From contig JBJOJS010000128.1 of NCBI GenBank assembly GCA_046046455.1, positions 1 through 11,409 on the forward strand: a stretch of 11,409 nucleotides of DNA, read 5' to 3'. The first letter of the stretch is position 1; each line of letters opens with the position of its first letter. Positions 1 to 5,703 of this stretch are shown here, one piece after another. Position numbers and translations under genes: made by a program. The notes below the pieces were generated by a model. The model was not told the DNA's origin. It searched no databases and worked only from the letters and a program-made list of their open reading frames with translations. The stretch comes from Mxb001 sp046046455 (GTDB taxonomy: Bacteria; Actinomycetota; Actinomycetes; S36-B12).

Positions 1-404
1 TTGGCGACGACAAGTCGCTCGACGAGGTCCGGTCGTGTGAGGGCGAGCCACCAGGCGACGGCCGCGCCCCAGTCATGACCGACGACGAAGGCCCGCTCCC
101 GGCCCAGCGCGGACACCAGCCCTGCGGCGTCGGCACTGATCTCCTCGATCCGATAGGCATCGATCCCCTCGGGCTTCTCGCTCGTGCCGTAGCCGCGCTG
201 ATCGGGAGCCACGACCCGGAAGCCCGCTCGTGCGAGCGCGACCACGGGGCCCGCCATCCCCCGCCAGAACTCCGGGAAGCCGTGCAACGCGAGGACCAGT
301 GGTCCGTCCTCCGGACCGGCGATCGCGCAGTGCAGTCGGATGCCGTTGGTGAGGATGTCGCGATGCTCGATGTCGATGCCGTCGATGGTCTCGATGAGGC
401 TCAC
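1..404 (-). CDS. alpha/beta hydrolase, epoxide-hydrolase type (3' end outside window)
   Basis: Partial gene: 134 codons from a GTG start at 404 and then it runs off the left edge. The N-terminal half of an alpha/beta-hydrolase fold is clear. Residues 41-45 read HGFPE (the HGxP oxyanion-hole motif), 68-73 read DQRGYG, and the nucleophile elbow is GHDWGA at 109-114 with Asp111 as the likely nucleophile. An Asp nucleophile followed by Trp is typical of soluble epoxide hydrolases, and haloalkane dehalogenases share it. The cap tyrosines and the catalytic His/Asp lie beyond the edge, so the substrate cannot be judged. The start is well fixed: an in-frame TAG stands four codons upstream and no other start lies between. 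It is divergent from tgt with a 55-bp gap and has a leaderless-type -10 element. Family assignment is firm; epoxide hydrolase activity is an inference. Confidence 0.85.
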   Translation of the reverse strand, partial: MSLIETIDGIDIEHRDILTNGIRLHCAIAGPEDGPLVLALHGFPEFWRGMAGPVVALARAGFRVVAPDQRGYGTSEKPEGIDAYRIEEISADAAGLVSALGRERAFVVGHDWGAAVAWWLALTRPDLVERLVVA

Positions 405-410
405 ATCGCG

Positions 411-416
411 AGACTA
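411..416 (-). promoter_or_regulatory. leaderless -10 element (TAGTCT) of the alpha/beta hydrolase gene
   Basis: Reading the minus strand, TAGTCT is followed by exactly 6 nt (CGCGAT) and then the GTG start at 404. TANNNT placed 6 nt before the start codon is the usual -10 of leaderless actinobacterial transcripts. The TAG is also an in-frame stop, which bars any upstream start. No Shine-Dalgarno sequence is visible. Confidence 0.55.
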
Positions 417-446
417 GACCCTGTGAGGTCGCCGAGCCGGCCCTGG

Positions 447-452
447 CATCCT
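447..452 (+). promoter_or_regulatory. possible weak -10 element (CATCCT) for tgt
   Basis: CATCCT ends 7 nt before the tgt ATG. It keeps the A and final T of TANNNT but not the first T, and the spacer is one base longer than at the other genes here. No Shine-Dalgarno sequence precedes the ATG, so a leaderless or near-leaderless transcript is plausible but weaker than the other cases. Confidence 0.25.
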
Positions 453-459
453 GTCCTCC

Positions 460-1662
460 ATGACGGCTTTCGGCTTCGCGGTCGGCGCGCGCGACGGAGC
501 GGCGCGCAGCGGAGTCATCACCACTCCGCACGGCGCGATCCGCACACCGGCGTTCATCCCCGTGGGGACCAAGGCGACCGTCAAGGCACTGCTCCCCGAG
601 ACGGTGCGCGATCTGGGTGCGCAGGCCGTGCTGGCCAATGCGTACCACCTCTACCTGCAGCCCGGTCCCGCCATCGTCGAGGAAGCGGGCGGCCTCGCCG
701 CCTTCATGCACTGGAACGGCCCCACCTTCACGGACAGCGGCGGCTTCCAGGTGCTCTCCCTCGGCGCCGGCTTCAAGAAGGTCCTTGCGATGGACTCCGG
801 GCAGCGCGACGACGACGTGATCGCCGAGGGCAAGGAGCGCCTCGCCCGCGTCGACGATGACGGCGTGACCTTCCGCTCGCACCTCGATGGCTCCGAGCAT
901 CGCTTCACTCCCGAGGTGTCGATGCAGGTGCAGGCGGCCATCGGTGCCGACATCGCCTTCGCCTTCGACGAGCTCACCACGCTCAACAACACGCGCGACT
1001 ACCAGGTCATGTCGCTGGAGCGGACGAGACTGTGGGCCGAGCGCTGCATCGTCGAGCACGATCGCCTGCGCTCACCCGAACGGCCGTATCAGGCGCTCTT
1101 CGGTGTCATCCAGGGAGCGCAGTACGAGGACCTGCGGCGTACGGCGGCGCGCGACCTCGGAGCCATGCCCTTCGACGGCTACGGCATCGGCGGTGCGATC
1201 GAGAAGCGCAACCTCTCCGAGATCGTCGGATGGGTCACCGACCAACTCCCCGATGAGCGGCCGCGCCACCTCCTCGGCATCGGCGAGCCGGGCGACCTCT
1301 TCGCAGGCGTGGCTGCGGGGGCGGACACCTTCGACTGCGTCTCACCCTCGCGCGAGGCACGCAACTCCGCGGTCTACTCCCCCACGGGCCGCTTCAACCT
1401 GCTCGCGAGCGCCCACCGCCGCGTGTTCGCGCCGATCGATGCCGACTGCGACTGCTACACCTGCGCGCATTACACCCGGGCGTATCTCCACCACGCCTTC
1501 AAGGCCAAGGAGATGATCGCATCCACCCTCGCGACCATCCACAATGTGCGCTTCACCGTGCGGTTGGTCGATGACATGCGCCGCGCGCTCGAGGCAGGCG
1601 ACTTCGAGGCGCTGCGCGAGGACTTCCTCGGCCGCTACTACGCGGGCACGGCCTCCGCATAG
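460..1662 (+). CDS. tgt: queuine/preQ1 tRNA-guanine transglycosylase (Tgt)
   Basis: Tgt exchanges the wobble guanine (G34) of GUN-anticodon tRNAs for preQ1 or queuine in the cytoplasm. The protein is full length (400 aa). By alignment with the Zymomonas enzyme I place the general acid/base Asp92 in TDSGGFQ, base-recognition Asp170 in FDEL, Gln218 in the IQG motif, and the nucleophile Asp292 in FDCV. The zinc site is Cys330, Cys332, Cys335 and His361, with the family's CxCx2C-x25-H spacing. A short insertion (about residues 106-118) follows the GGFQVLSL segment. The pocket differs from the proteobacterial type: Leu172 replaces the usual Cys of FDECT, and GGAIEKR (244-250) replaces GGLAVGE. An in-frame TGA at 424 and no alternative start make ATG 460 firm. 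The 3' end overlaps the convergent transporter gene by 25 bp. Family certainty is very high; base preference is inferred. Confidence 0.96.
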   Translation: MTAFGFAVGARDGAARSGVITTPHGAIRTPAFIPVGTKATVKALLPETVRDLGAQAVLANAYHLYLQPGPAIVEEAGGLAAFMHWNGPTFTDSGGFQVLSLGAGFKKVLAMDSGQRDDDVIAEGKERLARVDDDGVTFRSHLDGSEHRFTPEVSMQVQAAIGADIAFAFDELTTLNNTRDYQVMSLERTRLWAERCIVEHDRLRSPERPYQALFGVIQGAQYEDLRRTAARDLGAMPFDGYGIGGAIEKRNLSEIVGWVTDQLPDERPRHLLGIGEPGDLFAGVAAGADTFDCVSPSREARNSAVYSPTGRFNLLASAHRRVFAPIDADCDCYTCAHYTRAYLHHAFKAKEMIASTLATIHNVRFTVRLVDDMRRALEAGDFEALREDFLGRYYAGTASA

Positions 1663-2312
1663 GTCGGCTCGCGGCGCTTCACCCAGCCGATGACGGCGTA
1701 GGACACGGGAAGCAGAACCACCTCGACGAGGGTCTTGTAGGCGAAGCCGAAGGCGACGTAGATGAGGAACTCCTCACCGGTGATGACGCCGTAGAAGGCG
1801 ATCGTGCAAAAGACGATGGTGTCGGCCAGCTCACCCACGGCCGTCGAGCCGAGAAGGCGCAGCCACAGCGCCTTCTCCTGGGTGCGCTCCTTGATCTTGA
1901 CGAGGACCCAGGCGTTGAGCAACTGCCCGACGAGATATCCGGCGACGCTGGCGAGCACGATCCGAGGCACGAAGCCCAGCACCGACTCGAAGGCCTCCTG
2001 ATTGCCCCACGCATCGGCGGGCGGGGAGATCTGCACGAGCCAGAAGGTGAGGGCCGCGAGGATCGACATGGCGAATCCGATGAAGATCGCCTTGCGCGCG
2101 GCCGTGAATCCGTAGACCTCGCTGAGGATGTCGCCGGCGATGTAGACGAGGGGGAACAGGAAGGCCCCACCGTCGGTGATGATCGGGCCGAACTCGATGA
2201 GCTTGACCGCTCCGATGTTGGAGATCAGGAGGAGGCCGACGAATACTCCGACGATGACGGGATAGAGGCTGCGACTCGTCGTGGCGAAGTGGGGTGCCTG
2301 TGGTGTGCTCAT
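1638..2312 (-). CDS. yhhQ: queuosine precursor transporter, YhhQ/QPTR family
   Basis: Predicted integral membrane protein of 224 aa, matching the YhhQ family (COG1738), whose E. coli member takes up preQ0/preQ1. About six hydrophobic segments are visible. Family-type features include the DGGAFLFPLVYIAGDILSEV stretch after the first helices, charged loops with a KERTQEKA segment, a GELADTIVFC helix, and a final helix containing the KTLVEVVLLP stretch. I choose ATG 2312; a TTG at 2327 in the same frame would add five residues. The gene ends inside the last codons of tgt on the opposite strand, and the two products belong to one pathway: import of the base and its insertion into tRNA. It lies 24 bp downstream of the crotonase gene and may be co-transcribed with it. 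No queuosine biosynthesis gene is in view, so salvage is the likely role. Whether it carries preQ1, preQ0 or queuine cannot be told. Confidence 0.93.
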   Translation of the reverse strand: MSTPQAPHFATTSRSLYPVIVGVFVGLLLISNIGAVKLIEFGPIITDGGAFLFPLVYIAGDILSEVYGFTAARKAIFIGFAMSILAALTFWLVQISPPADAWGNQEAFESVLGFVPRIVLASVAGYLVGQLLNAWVLVKIKERTQEKALWLRLLGSTAVGELADTIVFCTIAFYGVITGEEFLIYVAFGFAYKTLVEVVLLPVSYAVIGWVKRREPTYAEAVPA

Positions 2313-2336
2313 CGCGGAGTCATTCAACCAGCAGGC

Positions 2337-3110
2337 TCACTCCCCGGCGAAGCGAGGATCGCGGCGCTCGCGGAAGGCCGCGATGCCCTCGGCGTAGTCC
2401 GCACTGGTCCATGACGCACGTCGCAGGGCAGTGAGCCGTTCGAAGGTGCCGCTCTCCAGGGGCCGTGCGTCCGTGAGGGCATTCATCTCCGCCTTGATGG
2501 CGCGGATCGACAGCGGAGCGAGGGAGGCAATCCGCTCGGCGAGGGTGCGCCAGGCCACCTCGAGGGACGCGCTGTCGTCCGCGAGGCGGTTGACCGTGCC
2601 CGCAAGGTGCGAGGAGTCCGCGGGCAGCGGCTGCGCCGTGAAGAACATCTCCTTGGCCACATTGAGGGGCACGGCTCCGAGGAACTGAGCCACGCCGTCG
2701 GTGTGATACGGCACGCCCATGCGCGCCGGGGTGATCGCAAAAGTCGCATCGCGCGTCGCGACGATGAGATCGCACGCGAAGGCAAGATTGCAGGCCGCAC
2801 CCCAGGCACCTCCTTCGACGGCGGCGATGACGGGGAAGGGCGCCGCGCGCACCGCCCGCACCAGATGCTCGACAGGCGATGTCCACGCGAGTGGATCCCG
2901 ACCGTCCGTGGGCAGATCGTTGACATCGTGGCCCGCGGACCAGGTGCTCACTCCCGGCTCGGCACGCAGCACGAGGACGCGGCAGGTGGCACCTTCGATG
3001 GCTGCGGCAAGCTCATCGGCCAGGGCGTGGCTTAGGGCATTGCGCCGCTCGGCGTGCGTCATCGTGACGATGCGCAGCAGGCCTTCGTCGACGATGGAAG
3101 CAAGCGGCAT
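2337..3110 (-). CDS. scpB: methylmalonyl-CoA decarboxylase-like crotonase
   Basis: A 257-aa enoyl-CoA hydratase/isomerase superfamily protein closest to E. coli YgfG/ScpB, which decarboxylates methylmalonyl-CoA to propionyl-CoA. Diagnostic stretches are SAGHD at 58-62, the following LPTDGRDPL, VEGGAWG at 98-104 and TPARMGVPY at 127-135. The YgfG active-site residues map as His66 to His61, Thr132 to Thr127 and Tyr140 to Tyr135. Gly110, whose backbone NH helps form the oxyanion hole, maps to Ala105, and YgfG Glu113 maps to Asn108, so hydratase chemistry is unlikely. The reading frame extends upstream to a GTG at 3167, but that would overlap the preceding gene. ATG 3110 matches the family N-terminus and has a leaderless -10 element. 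No methylmalonyl-CoA mutase or propionyl-CoA transferase gene is nearby. The superfamily is certain; the decarboxylase assignment is likely. Confidence 0.88.
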   Translation of the reverse strand: MPLASIVDEGLLRIVTMTHAERRNALSHALADELAAAIEGATCRVLVLRAEPGVSTWSAGHDVNDLPTDGRDPLAWTSPVEHLVRAVRAAPFPVIAAVEGGAWGAACNLAFACDLIVATRDATFAITPARMGVPYHTDGVAQFLGAVPLNVAKEMFFTAQPLPADSSHLAGTVNRLADDSASLEVAWRTLAERIASLAPLSIRAIKAEMNALTDARPLESGTFERLTALRRASWTSADYAEGIAAFRERRDPRFAGE

Positions 3111-3116
3111 GAGGTC

Positions 3117-3122
3117 AGGGTA
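3117..3122 (-). promoter_or_regulatory. leaderless -10 element (TACCCT) of the crotonase gene
   Basis: On the minus strand TACCCT is followed by 6 nt (GACCTC) and then ATG 3110. It sits in the 32-bp gap behind the upstream secreted-protein gene, so the crotonase and transporter genes could be transcribed independently of it. No Shine-Dalgarno sequence is present, which supports the reading. Confidence 0.5.
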
Positions 3123-3142
3123 GAGGGATCGGCAGCAGCGGG

Positions 3143-3814
3143 TCAGCCGAGATCGACGTTCGCGCACCTCGGTGACGTGGCGAAGGCATCGCGGATGTCA
3201 CCGTCCGCCGAGCCGACGAGTTCGCCCAGGGAGTCCTTGACGAGGACACCCGCGTCGTACGTCGCCTTGGCCGCCGCGGCCGCGCGCAGCCATTCGAGAC
3301 CAGAAGAGACGGGATCGCCCGCTGACTGAGCCGCGTCGACGTGACCCATCGCCTCGTCCTTAGCGACCCTGAGCGCGTCGATGCGCTGCTGCAATTGCGG
3401 GATGGCAACGGCGACGTCGACGTAGTCGAGGGGAATTCCGCCAAGTGCCGTCCCGAGTTGCTCTGCCGCTGCATCGACACCATCCATCTGCCCGGGGATC
3501 TGCTGCTGGAACTGCTCGCCGATCGACGCGGGATCCTCGGGGTCGTACTCGAGGGAGCCGGCGACCTCGACGACGCTGGAGAGGAGCGCGTCACGAGCCG
3601 CGCAGACCTCTCCAGCCCACAGCACGATCTCGGGCGTGGGCGTCGGGGTAGGAGTGGCTGGTCGACTGGACGACGGATCCGGGGCAGGTGCGCTGGATCT
3701 CACGGCTGAGGCTGGCTGGCTCTCGGACCGAGTGGCCCAGATCCCCGCGACCACGAGCAGCCCCACGAGCGCCACCGCGCCCACCGCGACAACCCACTTC
3801 GGCATGGTGGCCAT
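3143..3814 (-). CDS. small secreted or membrane-anchored protein of unknown function
   Basis: A 223-aa protein I do not recognise. The N-terminus has a short positive start (MPKW) and one hydrophobic helix at about residues 7-27, acting as a signal anchor or uncleaved signal peptide. Next comes a low-complexity Ser/Pro/Thr linker (about 31-61, ending in TPTPTPTP) typical of segments crossing the actinobacterial cell wall. An Ala-rich, probably all-helical domain follows (about 64-223). The only two cysteines are Cys71 and Cys217, at either end of that domain, so a disulfide closing an exported domain is plausible. No lipobox cysteine is seen. The start is uncertain: ATG 3814 has a GAGG only 3 nt upstream, and ATG 3805 (MPKWVV) is an alternative with the same GAGG 12 nt upstream. 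It is divergent from the membrane-protein gene at 3888 across a 73-bp gap. Confidence 0.75.
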   Translation of the reverse strand: MATMPKWVVAVGAVALVGLLVVAGIWATRSESQPASAVRSSAPAPDPSSSRPATPTPTPTPEIVLWAGEVCAARDALLSSVVEVAGSLEYDPEDPASIGEQFQQQIPGQMDGVDAAAEQLGTALGGIPLDYVDVAVAIPQLQQRIDALRVAKDEAMGHVDAAQSAGDPVSSGLEWLRAAAAAKATYDAGVLVKDSLGELVGSADGDIRDAFATSPRCANVDLG

Positions 3815-3875
3815 CGTCCTCGCCCCGTGACCGGGTGTCCACCTCGGATGCGCGGTGGGGCGCCGGCCAAACCGC

Positions 3876-3881
3876 TAGGTT
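3876..3881 (+). promoter_or_regulatory. leaderless -10 element (TAGGTT) of the membrane-protein gene
   Basis: TAGGTT is followed by 6 nt (CGCTCC) and then ATG 3888. The TAG is an in-frame stop directly upstream, which fixes the start codon. It lies in the 73-bp divergent region 3815-3887. I see no good -35 hexamer and no Shine-Dalgarno sequence. Confidence 0.55.
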
Positions 3882-3887
3882 CGCTCC

Positions 3888-4577
3888 ATGGCGACGCAAG
3901 CCGCGAGCACTGATCTCACACCCGCCCAACGCCGGGAGTTGCGGACCTCCCTGCTCTGGGTGGCCTTCATCGTCGTCGTCATCGTGGGCCTGCAGCTCCC
4001 CCTGCCCGATGTCGTCACCATCGGACCCACCTGGCTCATCCCCTTCATCGAGCTGGCCGGCATCCCGATCGTGGCCGTGCTCTATCTCATCGCGGGCGAG
4101 CACAAGCGGGTCGTGTCGGGCACGATGACCGGATTCCTCGTCTTCCTCGTGCTGGCCAGCGTGATGAACGCCGTGCTCCTGCTCATCAACCTCGTCAATG
4201 GATTCACGGAGTCAGGCGCCGCTCTGCTCTTCGCGGGATTTGCCGTACTCATCGTCAACGTCCTGAGCTTCGGGATCGTCTACTGGTGGATCGATGCCGG
4301 CGGCCCTATCGCGCGCATGGTGGGACGCCCCACCGCACCGGATTTCCTCTTTCCTCAGCAGGGCATGGAGGGAGGCGCGTCCTGGCGTCCCGCACTCCTC
4401 GACTACCTCTTCACCGCCTACACCAACATCATCGCCTTCAGCCCGACCGACACCATGCCGCTATCGCACCGCGTCAAGGTGCTCTTCATGATCCAGTCGT
4501 CCACCGCGGTCGTCACGATCGTCGTGACGCTCAGTCGCGCGATCAACCTCATCCCCGGGGCGACCCCGGGTTCCTAG
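3888..4577 (+). CDS. multi-spanning membrane protein with a channel-like C-terminal hairpin
   Basis: A 229-aa membrane protein of an unnamed family. Hydrophobic segments lie at about 22-37, 50-70, 84-103, 112-134 and 197-217, with a shorter semi-hydrophobic helix at about 170-183. The most distinctive part is LDYLFTAYTN (171-180), then IIAFSPTDTMP (181-191), then a long final helix. This order (aromatic-rich short helix, Thr-containing loop with Asp and Pro, inner helix) resembles the P-loop of two-TM potassium channels, but the TVGYGD filter is replaced. The C-terminal part of DUF1345 proteins is similarly arranged, and the protein may be a distant relative. The YWWIDAGGP motif at 132-140 looks conserved in character. 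The start is set by an in-frame TAG four codons upstream. It stands alone, divergent from the secreted-protein gene and convergent with the flavoenzyme gene. Transport function is inference only. Confidence 0.85.
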   Translation: MATQAASTDLTPAQRRELRTSLLWVAFIVVVIVGLQLPLPDVVTIGPTWLIPFIELAGIPIVAVLYLIAGEHKRVVSGTMTGFLVFLVLASVMNAVLLLINLVNGFTESGAALLFAGFAVLIVNVLSFGIVYWWIDAGGPIARMVGRPTAPDFLFPQQGMEGGASWRPALLDYLFTAYTNIIAFSPTDTMPLSHRVKVLFMIQSSTAVVTIVVTLSRAINLIPGATPGS

Positions 4578-4594
4578 CCCACCCTCAGGCGGGC
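4554..4594. terminator. GC-rich hairpins at the convergent junction
   Basis: Two hairpins are visible. The first is a perfect 7-bp stem, CCCGGGG (4554-4560) and CCCCGGG (4564-4570) with a CGA loop, lying in the last codons of the plus-strand gene. The second, at 4577-4594, pairs GCCC with GGGC and continues past one mismatch, and spans the 7-bp gap between the convergent stop codons at 4575-4577 and 4585-4587. Neither has a U tract, so termination would be of the U-less kind proposed for Actinobacteria and could act in both directions. Confidence 0.35.
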
Positions 4595-5691
4595 AGACGC
4601 CACTCCGCCGCCCAGGTGTCGGAGCCCTCCACGACATCCGCGGCGATGGCACCCAGGATGGGCGTGAACTTGAAGCCGTGCCCGGAGCACGGGGACATGA
4701 CGACGACAGGTCCACGGCGATCGAGGATGAAGTGACTGTCATCGGTCATCGTGAAGAGGCAGGACACGACGGAGGCCACATCGGTGTCCGCACCGGGGAG
4801 CCACCTGCGCGCATAGTCGGCCGCCACGGCGATGGCCTCGTCGGGCACCTCGAGAGTGCGCGCGCCCAGGTCGTCGATGACGTCCATGGTGTCGATGCCC
4901 ACCTTGACCCCCTCACCCGGTGACTCCAGGCCGTACGCGCCGTAGGCAAAGGTGTGGTTGACGGCATCGGAGCCGACGTGGTGCACGAAGGACGGGAAGG
5001 AGAATCCCGGTCGGATGGCGAAGTGCACGGGAGCCTGCGCGGTGACCTGCAGCCGGGGCAGGGTGATACCGAAGCCGTCGAGCCCGTCGAGAAGCGGGAG
5101 CCATCCCCCCGCGGACACCACAACGGAGCGTGCCGTGATGGCACCTCGGGCCGTGATGACCCGTACGCCGTCCCCTGTCGGCTCGATGGCAAGGGCCGGC
5201 TCCTCGAAGTGCAGTCGGGCACCGGCCCCCTCCGAGAGCCGGAGCAGGGATTCGATCGTGCGATCGGCGAAGACACGCCCGCCGTCAGGTGAGTAGATGA
5301 CCGTCTCATCGAAGTCCATCCCCGGCCAGCGCTCGCGAGCCTGGGCCGGGGTGAGCCGCTCGAAGTGCCATCCACCTGCACGCAGCGTCGCCTCGATCTC
5401 GTCGATGGCCGTGGGGTATCCGTGGTCGAGCTGCCCGGTCTGCTCCAGCAGGGTCTCCCCCGACTCCCTCTCGAGCTCGCGCCACATCGGGAGGGCCTCG
5501 GTCGCGAGTCGAGAGTAGAGAGGTTCGCGATAGGCCACGCGGAAGATGCGCGTCGCGCCGTGGGATGAACCCCATGCATGCCCACGGGCAAAGCGCTCCA
5601 GCAGGACGACCTCACGCCCGCGACGAGCGAGATGCCACGCCGTGGACGATCCCGCCGCGCCCGCCCCGATGACGACGACATCCGCATCCAC
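4585..5691 (-). CDS. FAD-dependent amine oxidase, monomeric sarcosine oxidase / N-methyltryptophan oxidase family
   Basis: A 368-aa member of the MSOX/SolA branch of the DAO superfamily, full length for the family. The Rossmann FAD-binding motif is VVVIGAGAAGSS at 5-16, followed by acidic Glu32 for the ADP ribose. The SSHGATRIFR segment carries His44, Arg48 and Arg51, matching MSOX His45, Arg49 and Arg52 near the flavin. Lys263 in GVKVG likely matches Lys265, the oxygen-activating lysine. Cys311 in SCLFTMTDDSHF sits at the position of the covalent 8-alpha-S-cysteinyl flavin link. SGHGFKF at 336-342 is the family signature. It probably oxidises a secondary N-methyl amine with release of hydrogen peroxide; the substrate is unknown. 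The GTG start at 5691 is forced by an in-frame TAG upstream, which is the stop codon of the DUF2252 gene. It is the last gene of the five-gene minus-strand cluster. Confidence 0.92.
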   Translation of the reverse strand: MDADVVVIGAGAAGSSTAWHLARRGREVVLLERFARGHAWGSSHGATRIFRVAYREPLYSRLATEALPMWRELERESGETLLEQTGQLDHGYPTAIDEIEATLRAGGWHFERLTPAQARERWPGMDFDETVIYSPDGGRVFADRTIESLLRLSEGAGARLHFEEPALAIEPTGDGVRVITARGAITARSVVVSAGGWLPLLDGLDGFGITLPRLQVTAQAPVHFAIRPGFSFPSFVHHVGSDAVNHTFAYGAYGLESPGEGVKVGIDTMDVIDDLGARTLEVPDEAIAVAADYARRWLPGADTDVASVVSCLFTMTDDSHFILDRRGPVVVMSPCSGHGFKFTPILGAIAADVVEGSDTWAAEWRLPA

Positions 5692-5697
5692 GTGCGA

Positions 5698-5703
5698 AGC
5701 CTA
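5698..5703 (-). promoter_or_regulatory. leaderless -10 element (TAGGCT) of the flavoenzyme gene, overlapping the DUF2252 stop codon
   Basis: On the minus strand TAGGCT is followed by 6 nt (TCGCAC) and then the GTG start at 5691. Its first three bases are the TAG stop codon of the upstream DUF2252 gene (5703-5701), so stop codon and promoter share bases. No Shine-Dalgarno sequence of normal spacing is present in the 9-bp gap. Confidence 0.45.

Noticed and set aside
75..860. 261-aa plus-strand open frame over the hydrolase and tgt start
   Set aside because: It overlaps two confident genes in other frames and has shadow-type composition.
2313..2327. TTG start five codons upstream for the transporter
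   Set aside because: Possible, but ATG 2312 is the better start codon and the extra residues have no family support. Neither start has a good Shine-Dalgarno sequence, so this is not fully settled.
3111..3167. 19-codon extension of the crotonase to a GTG at 3167
   Set aside because: It overlaps the upstream gene and adds Arg-rich residues absent from the family, while ATG 3110 has a leaderless -10 element.
3635..3660. Short GT-rich tandem repeat (ggcgtgggcgtcggggtagg)
   Set aside because: This is the coding sequence of the TPTPTPTP linker of the exported protein, not a regulatory repeat.
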